Part shown: piece by piece, positions 34,890 through 44,136 of the stretch
Layout: each line of letters opens with the position of its first letter
Numbering within the stretch: the first letter of the stretch is position 1
Assembly: GCA_035653615.1 (NCBI GenBank)
Contig: DASRBN010000044.1
Span: forward strand, 62,001-126,000
Source: Ktedonobacteraceae bacterium
GTDB lineage: Bacteria > Chloroflexota > Ktedonobacteria > Ktedonobacterales > Ktedonobacteraceae
Direction of reading: 5' to 3'
DNA length: 64,000 nt
Notes under the pieces: model-generated
What the model was told of the DNA's origin: nothing
The model's input: only the letters and a program-made list of their open reading frames with translations
Databases searched by the model: none
Position numbers and translations under genes: made by a program

Positions 34890-35004
34890 CACGGATTCTT
34901 CGCTGCACTCAGAATGACAGAGCGGCACGGATTCTTCGCTGCACTCAGAATGACATGTCGAGGGCATGCCCTCGACATGTCATTCTGAGTGCAGCGAAGA
35001 ATCC
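34890..35004. repeat. TCATTCTGAGTG repeats with a 76-bp perfect palindrome
   Basis: Two direct copies of GGATTCTTCGCTGCACTCAG (34895 and 34929), and one inverted copy. From 34929 to 35004 the sequence is a perfect palindrome with 38-base arms, centred on GCATGC. The rest of 34881-35185 holds no gene; AGAAAGAGAG before 35186 is the next SD. Confidence 0.9.
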
Positions 35005-35185
35005 TACGTTCCTGAGACCACGTGGGCTTCCCTTATCCTGGGAACGTATGGGTAATCACCAAGAGATCAGGCCTGCCAAGGCTTGCCTGTATATGATATG
35101 CTTTTGAATATCAGATTCTGCAATTCAGAACTTTCAGGGGCGCGATCAAGCTAGTCCCCTACGGCATAGAAAGAGAGCTTTTCTT

Positions 35186-36847
35186 ATGTCCACTACCACT
35201 CGCCGCCCTCGCAAACCCCAGGCAGATGAAGGGACAATCGCTTCCACGGCCGGTAGCACGCTACAGGGCTGGTTACTCATCCTGCTGGTCTTTGTGGCGG
35301 GCGCGTGTTCGCTGGCCGTGGAACTGTCAGCATCGCGTTTACTGGCGCCTTATTTTGGCACCTCGCTCTTCGTGTGGGCTAATCTCATCGGCCTCATTTT
35401 GCTCTATCTCACCATCGGCTACTATCTTGGTGGTCGCCTTGCCGACCGCTATCCACGACCGGCCACGCTCTATTCGCTGACAATTATTGCCTCGTTCCTG
35501 ATCGGACTGATCCCGTTCATCTCGCGTCCCATCCTGCTATGGTCGCAGAGTTCTTTTGCAACTTATTCGATAGGCGTCTTCTATGGCTCGCTGGTCGCTG
35601 TGATTCTGCTGTTTGCCATTCCGATGATCCTGCTGGGCTGCGTCTCGCCTTTCGCGATTCGTTTGCGCATCGAACAGTTAGGCAAGTCGGGGCGCACCGC
35701 CGGGCAACTCTATGCCATTTCTACCGCGGGCAGCATCCTGGGTACTTTTCTGCCCGTCTTGTGGCTGATACCCACGATTGGCACTTATCGCACCTTCTTC
35801 ACCTTCGCCGTTTCTCTGCTGCTCGTCTCGATTCTGGCCCTGGTGGTCACGCGGCTCAGGACGCCGCGTCCAGGTTCGAGAAAAGGGCGCATAGACAAAA
35901 GTTTGCTCTCGATCTTACTCCTGATCCCGATGACGCTCTCGATTTTAGCCATACGCGGGCCGATCAAGCCTGCCGATGGCAGCAACGGCGGGGGTGTACT
36001 GATCACGGAAAGAGAATCGGCTTACAACTATATCCAGGTCGTGCAGGTGGGCGAGGAGACGCAGCTGGTTTTGAACGAGGGCGTCGGCATCCATTCGATC
36101 TATAACCCTTATCAAGTTCTGACGGAAGGCCCCTGGGATTACTTCATGATGGCCCCGTTTTTCAACAATCCACCCTATACCTGGCAGCAAGTGAAAAAGG
36201 TCTGCATTATCGGACTGGGCGCGGGCACCGCTGTACGTGAATTTACCGCCGCTTATGGGCCGATTCCTATTGATGGCGTTGAGATTGATCCAACCATCGT
36301 CAGCCTGGGGCGGCAATATTTTGATATGAACGAGAAGAATCTGAATGTGATCGTACAGGATGGGCGCTATTACCTGCAAACGACCGCGAAAAAGTATGAT
36401 GTGATCGCTATCGATGCCTACCAGCAGCCCTACGTGCCATTCCAGTTGACAACGAAGGAGTTTTTCCAGACGGTGCGCGATCACCTCACACCTACGGGCA
36501 CGACGGTCATCAATGCCGGGCGCACAAACAAAGATTTTCGCCTGGTAGAGGCGCTGGCACAAACCATGCGCTCCGTCTTCCCGAATGTCTATATCATCGA
36601 CACGCAGCGTTTCGAGAACAGCCTCATCATTGGTACGAACGCGCATACCGCGCTCTCTAATTTTGCGACCAACATGAAGGGCCTGGACAATCCTATCCTG
36701 GAAGACGTGGCAAGTGCAGCTATCGCCACCGGAAACATACGAGAAGAGCATTACAGCACAGTCTGGTTTACCGATGACCGCGCGCCCGTCGAGCAATTGA
36801 TCGACTCGATCATTTTCGATGCCGTAACAAATCCTAACGATAAATAA
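35186..36847 (+). CDS. Membrane-fused spermidine-synthase-like protein
   Basis: 553 residues. The N-terminal ~270 residues hold about seven membrane helices (LLILLVFVAGACSLAVELSASRLL through LLSILLLIPMTLSIL). The C-terminal half has a Rossmann aminopropyl/methyltransferase fold: VCIIGLGAGTAVREFTAAYG (near 350), DGVEIDPTIVSLGRQYF (near 369) and VIAIDAY near 408. This fused MFS/spermidine-synthase-like family is widespread but lacks a proven reaction. The usual catalytic DxxD of polyamine synthases is not evident (IDAYQQPYVP), so polyamine synthesis is doubtful. AGAAAGAGAG lies before the ATG. Confidence 0.85.
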   Translation: MSTTTRRPRKPQADEGTIASTAGSTLQGWLLILLVFVAGACSLAVELSASRLLAPYFGTSLFVWANLIGLILLYLTIGYYLGGRLADRYPRPATLYSLTIIASFLIGLIPFISRPILLWSQSSFATYSIGVFYGSLVAVILLFAIPMILLGCVSPFAIRLRIEQLGKSGRTAGQLYAISTAGSILGTFLPVLWLIPTIGTYRTFFTFAVSLLLVSILALVVTRLRTPRPGSRKGRIDKSLLSILLLIPMTLSILAIRGPIKPADGSNGGGVLITERESAYNYIQVVQVGEETQLVLNEGVGIHSIYNPYQVLTEGPWDYFMMAPFFNNPPYTWQQVKKVCIIGLGAGTAVREFTAAYGPIPIDGVEIDPTIVSLGRQYFDMNEKNLNVIVQDGRYYLQTTAKKYDVIAIDAYQQPYVPFQLTTKEFFQTVRDHLTPTGTTVINAGRTNKDFRLVEALAQTMRSVFPNVYIIDTQRFENSLIIGTNAHTALSNFATNMKGLDNPILEDVASAAIATGNIREEHYSTVWFTDDRAPVEQLIDSIIFDAVTNPNDK

Positions 36848-36913
36848 AAATGTAGCGTGGTGGAGGCGCACCTTCAGGGTCGCCCGCGCCGTCTATTTAC
36901 TGAAGGAGGTTTT

Positions 36914-37723
36914 ATGAAGCCGATTGATTTGAGTAACATGCAGGTGATTGACCTGTCGCAGAACTGGGATGTCAATACGCCCTCGTTCGCGACCTATGAG
37001 GGGCCTACGGTCAAGTGGATTAAACGGCCCGCTTTTGAAAAGGTGGGCGGACAATTTATTTCTTCCACGCTGCACGTGGGCACGCACCTGGATGCTCCGC
37101 TGCACTTTATTACCAATGGGCAGGATATCGGGAGCATTCCGTTGAGCAAGCTGGTGGGGCCGGGAGTGGTGGTGGACCTGGAGGCGATGGGCCTGGGCGA
37201 CTTTGATATTTATACGTCCGAACACTTCGAGGAATGGGAACGCAAGACGGGACTGCGCATTGAGCCGGGCGATATTGTGGTGGTGCATACTGGCTACCAC
37301 AAATATTATCAGAGCAACTGGTACGGCGAGTGCGAGCCAAACGAGATTCGCTATTTCAATATGCATCCCGGCCCAACACGCGAGTTCGTGGATTGGACCT
37401 TGAAACGCCAGATCTCCTGGTTTGCCATCGACGCCAGTTCGATGGATCATCCCATGAACACCGTTTTGCGCACGGTACGCGCGGACCTGGCGGCCAAGTG
37501 CGCCAAAAAGCATGGGAAGCCTTTGGAAGAAATCTGGCCCGATGATGACCTGCAGTTGATGCATTACCAGTTGTTCCCTCATGGCGTCTTCCACGTGGAA
37601 AATGCCGGTGGTATGATTGATGAAGTACTGGATCAGCGCCTGTGGATTGGCTGCTTCCCCTGGAAGTTCAATATGGGCGAGGCAGCGTTTTGTCGCCTGG
37701 TTGCGTTCGTAGCCAAAGAGTAA
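36914..37723 (+). CDS. Cyclase-family (kynurenine-formamidase-like) hydrolase
   Basis: 269 residues of the PF04199 cyclase family, metal-dependent amidohydrolases including bacterial kynurenine formamidase. The metal/catalytic motif reads STLHVGTHLDAPLHF (near 48), matching HxGTHxDxPxHF. LVGPGVVVDLEAMGLGDFD and VVVHTGYHKYY (near 118) are typical core strands. The conserved acidic/His end region has HGVFHVENAGG near 229. AAGGAGG lies seven bases before the ATG at 36914; the upstream extension includes a repeat fragment. The substrate is unknown, and no tryptophan-pathway neighbours are seen. Confidence 0.88.
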   Translation: MKPIDLSNMQVIDLSQNWDVNTPSFATYEGPTVKWIKRPAFEKVGGQFISSTLHVGTHLDAPLHFITNGQDIGSIPLSKLVGPGVVVDLEAMGLGDFDIYTSEHFEEWERKTGLRIEPGDIVVVHTGYHKYYQSNWYGECEPNEIRYFNMHPGPTREFVDWTLKRQISWFAIDASSMDHPMNTVLRTVRADLAAKCAKKHGKPLEEIWPDDDLQLMHYQLFPHGVFHVENAGGMIDEVLDQRLWIGCFPWKFNMGEAAFCRLVAFVAKE

Positions 37724-37754
37724 ATACGTTCTCATTCTGCCCCTGGAACATCCG

Positions 37755-39149
37755 ATGGATGATACAGAACAAGAACAATTTGACAATGACGATGTCGAGA
37801 TAACGGACCTGCCAGAAGAGGCTGGCGGCAGCCATAGACCAGGCTACAGGCGAGTGAGGGCGGGGGCGGAGCAAGCACCGCCCCTACTAAGGGGGCTATT
37901 CCATCCACCTCTCTCGCCACGACAACGTTTTTTGCAATTAGCGACGATGAGTGTTAGCCTGGCTCTGATTGCGTTGATCATTCTGGCAGGCTCCGCCAGC
38001 ACTCGAAATGCATTACTTACCGGCATCTTCGGGCGGCAGCCAACTCCCACGCCGACACTATTTCCCGGCACCAACCTTTTTTACATCCAGGGAACCCCTT
38101 CCTGGGGAAGAGCGATACTGGATGGTCATACACTCGCCCGTTTACCAGTTGTGGGCAAAGATCAACCTTTACAGCTATCAAGGGGCCGGCATGTGTTGCA
38201 ATGGCGCGCGGCCCCATTCCTGTTGCAAACCTGTATCGTAGCCATACCCCCAACGGCAGGATCAAATAATTGCGAGCAGGATGAAGCCGTGCAGCTGAAA
38301 TCCGGCTTCTTTGCCGCGATTATACGCTTCTCTGAAACCCTGGATTCGCTTCCACCAGATCAATTTGTAGCCCTGGCAAATGCCGCTCAGTCGGCTGTTA
38401 ATGGCTTACAATCGACCACTATGGTTGAACCGGGCGAGCAATATATCGATACACTATCAGATTCTGACATGGCTACTGCCAGCGAGCCAATGCACGCGAC
38501 GCTCAATTTTCAGCTGGATATCGCCTCTGCATCCAATGCGCCATGTGTGAGCAGCCTGGCGCGGTCTGTTATTCTGTCATGCCAGGATTGCAGGGAATTC
38601 TGTACTGCCCCTGACCAGGCCTTTCCGGCCACACCCATCAATCAACCATGGAACGTCCTGGCTTTGATAGCGGCTACCTGGAAATTTATGACACTGGATG
38701 GTCACATTGTTGAGCAAAATCAGCCAGATACTTCAGATGAACATCTCATTGAGCTACAGATCACGTGGGATGGTACGTACTGGCATGTCAAAGCACCTAT
38801 CAGTACCCTCGAAAGCTCTACCACCGATAACCCTATCTGCGAGTCAGCACAGGAAGAGATTGGCATGAACGGCTACTTTGGTCAGACCGGAGGGAATGTG
38901 GAAGAGGCGGTTGTATGGCAACAATTTGCCTCAGAAAGCAAGCTTGCGGATGGTTGCCTCGCCGTAGGTATTCCCCAGCAGAATTCTCCTGAGCAACCAC
39001 GCCTTCCGACCGCTTATCTGTTGTATCGTTTTGGCGTGGTCGTGGCTGGAAATCAGGCGGCTTATAACTACTGGGCTTCCCAGCCTTTAGCCGATTCATA
39101 TGAGCGCCATTTAGTTCAACAAATCATCACTCAAATTTCACGGGCGTAA
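37755..39149 (+). CDS. Single-pass membrane protein, tandem paralogue 1
   Basis: 464 residues. A short acidic cytoplasmic head (EQFDNDDVEITDLPEE) is followed by a basic segment, one helix (MSVSLALIALIILAGSA near 65-83), a PTPTPTLFPGTN linker and a ~360-residue outer domain with paired cysteines (e.g. CQDCREFC). It aligns over its length with the protein at 39199. Residues about 34-46 (RAGAEQAPPLLRG) are encoded by a repeat-like insertion absent from the paralogue. The outer domain family is not recognised. The SD is weak. It starts 31 bases after the cyclase-family gene. Confidence 0.75.
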   Translation: MDDTEQEQFDNDDVEITDLPEEAGGSHRPGYRRVRAGAEQAPPLLRGLFHPPLSPRQRFLQLATMSVSLALIALIILAGSASTRNALLTGIFGRQPTPTPTLFPGTNLFYIQGTPSWGRAILDGHTLARLPVVGKDQPLQLSRGRHVLQWRAAPFLLQTCIVAIPPTAGSNNCEQDEAVQLKSGFFAAIIRFSETLDSLPPDQFVALANAAQSAVNGLQSTTMVEPGEQYIDTLSDSDMATASEPMHATLNFQLDIASASNAPCVSSLARSVILSCQDCREFCTAPDQAFPATPINQPWNVLALIAATWKFMTLDGHIVEQNQPDTSDEHLIELQITWDGTYWHVKAPISTLESSTTDNPICESAQEEIGMNGYFGQTGGNVEEAVVWQQFASESKLADGCLAVGIPQQNSPEQPRLPTAYLLYRFGVVVAGNQAAYNYWASQPLADSYERHLVQQIITQISRA

Positions 39150-39198
39150 GGACGTTGTAAAGCAGTGACAGGGCAAAAATTGTTTGAGGGAGCGTCCC

Positions 39199-40563
39199 AT
39201 GAATAACAGAGACCGGGAACAATTTTACGAGGATGATGTCGAGATTATCGATATACCGGAAGAGGAAATCATTCGCCCGCGGCCTGGATGGTTGCAACGC
39301 CGTGGTGAAGCCTCGCTCATGCACCTGCGGCAGCTTTCACCGCGCCGGCGCAACCTGTACCTTGCCGCGACGTTGGGGATCATAGCGCTGGTCATCGTCG
39401 TCATTATCGGAAGCTCGCCTGCCACCCGCAATTCATTGCAAACCGGAATCTTCGGCCAGGTACCTACACCTACCCCCACGCTGGCGCCGGGCATCGATCT
39501 TTTCTACATCGAAGGAATCCCTTCCTGGAGCCAGGTTTCTATTGATAACCACCCCGTTGCCCATCTCCCTGCAATTGGAGAAACACCGATTCGCATACCT
39601 CGCGGGCAGCACGTGATCATCTGGGACGCCTATCCTTTCGACGAGCAAAGCTGTACCATATCTGTGCCCCCCGTGTTTGCCACCGATACCTGTCGTGTCA
39701 ATCAAGCAGTACATCTCGATTCTGGCCTGAGCGCGTGGGTGATTTCATTCGATGTCTCACTTGCCATGCTTCCTGATAACCAGCAAACTGCTTTGATTCA
39801 AGCGACACAGGCGGCCCTGGATAAGCTGCAATCCACCACCACCATACGGTCTGGAGAGCAGTATGCAATGAATGTCCTGACCGGGGGAGATTTGCAAGAA
39901 ATGGTCACCAGTGTAACCGCGACGCAGCCCTTGCAGGCTACACTGAGCTTCCACCTGGATGCCGGCCCCAACTCGCAACAGACTTGCGCGACTCAGGTCA
40001 TCTTACAGGATTGCCAGTCCTGTCACCTGTTTTGTCCTATCCCACTTTCTGCTTCTAAGGTCGCAACGGACGCGCGACAATGGAATGTTCTCGCCTTGAT
40101 CTACTCCACCTGGACGTATGCAACAATCGATGGGCGCATCATCGCGCGCGACCAATCCAACAGCGCGGACCACCTGCTTGAACTCAGCATTACATGGAAT
40201 GGTAAAAACCCGCATGTTGGCATCGTGTTTAGCAAGCAGATAACTTCTCGGGGCGATCTTGCCTGCCTCTCAGCTGAGGAAGAGATTGGCTCGACCGGAG
40301 AGTATAGCGTTACCAGCGATGAAACCGGCGTAAACTGGCAATTTAGCACCGGATCAGACCTTTCCGCCGGGTGTCTCGCCATTGGCACGCCATTGAATGG
40401 TTCGACCACACCTGCTGCATCCAATGCCTATTTGCTAGACCGCTTCGGAGTCATACTGGCCGCCAACTTTGCCGCTCACCAGTACTGGCGGCAATTGCCG
40501 GTGGCAGATACTTACGAACTGGAACTGGCGCAACAACTGGCCGTTCAGCCCCCATCACAGTGA
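39199..40563 (+). CDS. Single-pass membrane protein, tandem paralogue 2
   Basis: 454 residues. The head (EQFYEDDVEIIDIPEE), helix (LGIIALVIVVIIGSS near 60-75), TPTPTLAPGIDLFYIEG linker and C-x2-C-x3-C pattern (CQSCHLFC) match the preceding paralogue. The ATG at 39199 has GAGGGAG six bases upstream. The strict conservation of the acidic head suggests it binds a cytoplasmic partner (inference). Function unknown. Confidence 0.78.
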   Translation: MNNRDREQFYEDDVEIIDIPEEEIIRPRPGWLQRRGEASLMHLRQLSPRRRNLYLAATLGIIALVIVVIIGSSPATRNSLQTGIFGQVPTPTPTLAPGIDLFYIEGIPSWSQVSIDNHPVAHLPAIGETPIRIPRGQHVIIWDAYPFDEQSCTISVPPVFATDTCRVNQAVHLDSGLSAWVISFDVSLAMLPDNQQTALIQATQAALDKLQSTTTIRSGEQYAMNVLTGGDLQEMVTSVTATQPLQATLSFHLDAGPNSQQTCATQVILQDCQSCHLFCPIPLSASKVATDARQWNVLALIYSTWTYATIDGRIIARDQSNSADHLLELSITWNGKNPHVGIVFSKQITSRGDLACLSAEEEIGSTGEYSVTSDETGVNWQFSTGSDLSAGCLAIGTPLNGSTTPAASNAYLLDRFGVILAANFAAHQYWRQLPVADTYELELAQQLAVQPPSQ

Positions 40564-40572
40564 TAGAGGCCC

Positions 40573-41091
40573 CTACGGGTTCGTTTGCGGCCTCTGCTCG
40601 CCGGATACTGGCACGAGCAGCCTTCGAAACACGAAGAAACCCGCGTAGAACATCACTACCCACAAAACAAAATCCAGCGGACCGGCCAGGGGACTATCCC
40701 ACGTAATAAAGCTGGAATGTGTAACCAGCGCATCCAGCAGATCACGCACAAAGCCGAACAGCGGTATGCCAATAATGAGCAGCCAGGCGAACCAGCGCGC
40801 TCGCGTGTTCCAGAAGCGCCAGATCAGCAGATAACCGACTCCACCGAAGATCAAAATTGATGTAACATAAAGGGGCAGGGGCAGATGCAAAAGCAGACCG
40901 CTGGCGGTATAATGCCACCAGGAGGCATAGTAGGCGATGAGATCGACAACCAGATTGATTATACCCATCACCAGCCCTCCCGCGAGTGTGGCAACGATCA
41001 CTTCCTTTGGTGGCTGCATGAAGAGCAGAAACCCCAGGTATACAAAGACAACAAAAGGTATGACATGAATAGCGTACAATTGCATGTCCAT
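40573..41091 (-). CDS. Multi-pass membrane protein, unknown
   Basis: 172 residues with five predicted helices (VIPFVVFVYLGFLLF, IVATLAGGLVMGIINLVVDLIAYY, PLYVTSILIFGGVGYLLIW, FAWLLIIGIPLFGFV, FVLWVVMFYAGFFVF). No signature motif is seen. Proteins of this size and layout occur in Firmicutes and Chloroflexi without assigned role. It converges with the paralogue pair, nine bases between stops. Confidence 0.75.
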   Translation of the reverse strand: MDMQLYAIHVIPFVVFVYLGFLLFMQPPKEVIVATLAGGLVMGIINLVVDLIAYYASWWHYTASGLLLHLPLPLYVTSILIFGGVGYLLIWRFWNTRARWFAWLLIIGIPLFGFVRDLLDALVTHSSFITWDSPLAGPLDFVLWVVMFYAGFFVFRRLLVPVSGEQRPQTNP

Positions 41092-41232
41092 CGGGATTGG
41101 CCTCTTTCATCTATTTACGCTTATCGCGATTTCAATCAATCTACAGGAGGGGAGGATTGGGGACACCCCAAATCCCGTCAGGGGAGAACCCCTGCACCCC
41201 CTCGCGTCATTTTCTGAGAAAGGAATCTTCCT

Positions 41233-42996
41233 ATGAATATTCTACCGCTTCGAGTGGCACTTGCTCAAATCAATGTGACCGTGGGTGACCTGGAGGGCAA
41301 TGTGCAAAGCATGCTTGACTCTATGCGGCAGGCGCACGCTGCCGGGGCGCATATCGTGTGCTTCCCGGAACTGGCGCTGACGGGTTATCCGCCCGAAGAC
41401 CTGCTGCTCAAGCCGGGATTTGTGGACGACAATCTGCGCAAGCTGGACGAACTCATTCAGGCGAGTCGCGACCTGCCCGGATTGACCGCGGTGATCGGCT
41501 TTGTCGACCGCGACCACGATATTTATAACGCAGCGGCGGTTATTCACGAGGGAGAACTTTGCGGCGTCTATCATAAACACTACCTGCCCAACTATGGCGT
41601 GTTCGACGAGAATCGCTATTTCGCGGCGGGCAGGAAAGCGCCTATCTTTCTTATCAATGGTGTGCATGTCGGAATCAATATTTGCGAAGATGTCTGGTAT
41701 CCTACCGGCCCCATGACCTTGCAGGCATATGCCGGGGCCGAGGTCATTATCAATATCAACGGCTCACCCTATTATGCCGGCAAGGGCATTTTCCGCCAGG
41801 AGATGCTGGCAACCCGCGCCGCCGATAACGGCGTGATTGTGGTCTATCTGAACATGGTAGGCGGCCAGGACGAACTGGTATTTGATGGCGGCAGCATGGT
41901 CTTCAACGAACAGGGGGCGCTCATCGCCCGCGCTAAAGAGTTCGAAGAAGATATGCTGTTTGTTGACCTCGACACGGCCTCCGTTTTCCGCTCAAGACTA
42001 CATGATCCGCGTCGTCGCCAGGAACGCCTGGCAGCCAATCCACACGAGGTGCCAATAATTCCTGTAAATGAAAAAAACGCGCCGGCAACACAAAACGGCG
42101 CTGTTGTCCTGGATAGTCCACAGCGTATGGAGCCGAAGATGGGTCGCCTGCAGGAAATCTATTCCGCCCTGGTGCTGGGGACAGGCGATTACGTGCGCAA
42201 AACCGGCTTCAAACAGGTAATTATCGGCCTCTCGGGAGGCATCGATTCCTCGCTGACGGCAGTGATTGCCGTTGACGCGTTGGGCGCCGAAAACGTCCTT
42301 GGCGTCTCCATGCCCTCCGGCTTCTCATCTGAGGGCAGCAAGACAGACGCGCAGCAACTGGCCGAAAATCTCGGCATCCAGATGCTGACCATCCCAATCG
42401 AAGAGACTTTCCGCGCGTCCTTGAAGATGCTGCGGCCAGCACTAGGCGAGGGCGACCTGGGACTGGCCGGAGAGAACCTGCAGGCGCGTATTCGCGGCAA
42501 CATCCTGATGGCCATTTCTAACAAGCTGGGGCCGCTGGTGCTGACGACCGGCAACAAATCCGAAATGGCCGTTGGATATAGCACGCTGTACGGCGACATG
42601 GCCGGGGGCTTCGCCGTCCTCAAAGATGTGCTCAAGACGCTGGTGTACGAACTCTCCATCTATCGCAATAGCATCGGAGATACGCCTGTTATTCCGCAAA
42701 CGGTTATCGAAAAACCGCCCTCCGCCGAACTGCGCCCGGGGCAGAAGGATGTCGATAGCCTGCCGCCCTACGACGTACTTGATCCCATTCTCAAGGCCTA
42801 TGCCGAGGATGACCGCAGCTTCGAGGAGATGCTGGCGATGGGCTTTGACCGCAAGACGGTTGAGCGTGTGATGCGCATGGTGGATTTGAGCGAGTACAAA
42901 CGCCGCCAGGCCCCTCCAGGAGTGAAGATCACTACACGTGCCTTTGGACGAGACAGGCGCCTGCCCATAACGAATAAGTACCGGGAAATCTCTTGA
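41233..42996 (+). CDS. nadE: NAD+ synthetase, glutamine-hydrolysing
   Basis: 587 residues. The last step of NAD synthesis: deamido-NAD + glutamine + ATP to NAD. The N-terminal nitrilase-type amidase has the catalytic triad Glu in FPELALTGYPPEDLL (near 44), Lys in YHKHYLPNYGVFDE (near 114), and Cys in GINICEDVWYP (near 148). The C-terminal synthetase has the ATP P-loop GLSGGIDSSL (near 334), TTGNKSEMAVGYSTLYGDMAGG (near 437) and the closing RRLPITNKYR. AAGGA precedes the ATG. Length is normal for the bacterial two-domain form. Confidence 0.97.
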   Translation: MNILPLRVALAQINVTVGDLEGNVQSMLDSMRQAHAAGAHIVCFPELALTGYPPEDLLLKPGFVDDNLRKLDELIQASRDLPGLTAVIGFVDRDHDIYNAAAVIHEGELCGVYHKHYLPNYGVFDENRYFAAGRKAPIFLINGVHVGINICEDVWYPTGPMTLQAYAGAEVIININGSPYYAGKGIFRQEMLATRAADNGVIVVYLNMVGGQDELVFDGGSMVFNEQGALIARAKEFEEDMLFVDLDTASVFRSRLHDPRRRQERLAANPHEVPIIPVNEKNAPATQNGAVVLDSPQRMEPKMGRLQEIYSALVLGTGDYVRKTGFKQVIIGLSGGIDSSLTAVIAVDALGAENVLGVSMPSGFSSEGSKTDAQQLAENLGIQMLTIPIEETFRASLKMLRPALGEGDLGLAGENLQARIRGNILMAISNKLGPLVLTTGNKSEMAVGYSTLYGDMAGGFAVLKDVLKTLVYELSIYRNSIGDTPVIPQTVIEKPPSAELRPGQKDVDSLPPYDVLDPILKAYAEDDRSFEEMLAMGFDRKTVERVMRMVDLSEYKRRQAPPGVKITTRAFGRDRRLPITNKYREIS

Positions 42997-43290
42997 AAAT
43001 TATGTAACCTAATATGTAACCATACGCCGGCTTTTACTAGAATAGTAGCAGGTTAGACTGTATTGGCCCGAAAAATGCAATCCAACCTGCTATGCCAGGC
43101 GTATTACCTGATGACGAACAACGAAGAACGATTACTGCTACAGTTCTTATACAGCCTATGATCTCCTTCTTCTTGTGCGTCCACTTCCTCTGATTTTATC
43201 TATCCTGGAAGTGTAAAAAAGAAGGCAGTATGACATCGTGTTGTACTGTCGTCAGGTTCATTTTATCTGTAGAAAGGAAAATCTGTTTCA
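42997..43290. other. Gap with a long-range hairpin
   Basis: No gene is seen. TAGCAGGTT (43047) can pair with AACCTGCTA (43084) across about 28 bases, a possible leader structure for the Tat-exported protein. AAGGAAA before the ATG at 43291 is its SD. Confidence 0.35.
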
Positions 43291-44067
43291 ATGGAGAAAT
43301 CAAACGAAGGCATTACCCCGTTCTCTAGCCTGAAATCGCGCCGCACGGTTCTCAAGAGCGCGCTCACCGGTGCGGCAGGAGCAACCGGCCTGGCAGTTGG
43401 AGGTGTCCTGCTGGCGCGCAATGGTACGGCCGCACACGCAGCACCGGCGGTAAAATCATCGACTTGCCCGGTCGATAGTATTGCCACCATTCTGAGCGTT
43501 GCGGCAACGGCGGAGCAACTGGCGGTGACATTCTACGCCAATGGCATCGCTAACGCCGATACGCTTGGCATCAGCGGGTCAAACTTTGAATATCTGGAGG
43601 GAGCGATTGTGGAAGAGCAACTTCACCGCGACCTGCTGGTCAAAGCCGGTGGCTCCCCGTTGACAGGCACCTTCAGCTTCCCGAATGGGATGGGTACGTT
43701 CCAGAACCTGGACAAGTTTATTGCGACTCTCGACATGCTCGAAACGGCTTTCGAATCGGCCTATATCGCGGCCATTCGCGAGTTCGCGGATATGAACCGC
43801 TCGGACCTGGCGGAACTGGCAGCCCAGATTTGCACCATCGAGGCCGAACACCGCGCAATCGGTCGTTCCATCAATCCTGCCATAGAGCTTCCCAATAACT
43901 GGGCATTCACTCCCGTCTATGTGAAATCGGTAAGCGATGCCGTCAACGTACTGAAACAAGAAGGATTCCTCAGCCCCAAGAAAAACAACTCGTATAAGTA
44001 CGAACGCACGCAGGTGAAGGAACCGGATGTGATTCATCGAATGCCATACGTGGTTCCCTGCTCGTAA
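43291..44067 (+). CDS. Tat-exported ferritin-like protein
   Basis: 258 residues. A twin-arginine signal (SRRTVLKSALTGAAG, near 16) and an Ala-rich cleavage zone (AHAAPA near 50) predict folded export. The mature part is a ferritin-like four-helix bundle with carboxylate/His patterns AATAEQLAVTFYANGI (near 70), EGAIVEEQLHRDLL (near 103), LETAFESAYIAAIREF (near 150) and ICTIEAEHRAIG (near 182). These could form a di-metal site. Relatives are common desiccation- or stress-linked proteins of unknown activity. AAGGAAAATC lies upstream; a strong terminator follows. Confidence 0.88.
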   Translation: MEKSNEGITPFSSLKSRRTVLKSALTGAAGATGLAVGGVLLARNGTAAHAAPAVKSSTCPVDSIATILSVAATAEQLAVTFYANGIANADTLGISGSNFEYLEGAIVEEQLHRDLLVKAGGSPLTGTFSFPNGMGTFQNLDKFIATLDMLETAFESAYIAAIREFADMNRSDLAELAAQICTIEAEHRAIGRSINPAIELPNNWAFTPVYVKSVSDAVNVLKQEGFLSPKKNNSYKYERTQVKEPDVIHRMPYVVPCS

Positions 44068-44083
44068 GCAGTCTCTCTGCGTA

Positions 44084-44128
44084 GCACAAAAAATCCTTCA
44101 TCCTGGGCAGGATGAAGGTTTTTTGTGC
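44084..44128. terminator. Rho-independent terminator (both strands)
   Basis: GCACAAAAAATCCTTCATCC pairs with GGATGAAGGTTTTTTGTGC around TGGGCA, with one bulged T. The T-run on + and the A-run read as T on - can end both the ferritin-like gene and the converging ABC permease. Confidence 0.85.
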
Positions 44129-44136
44129 CAGTTTTC

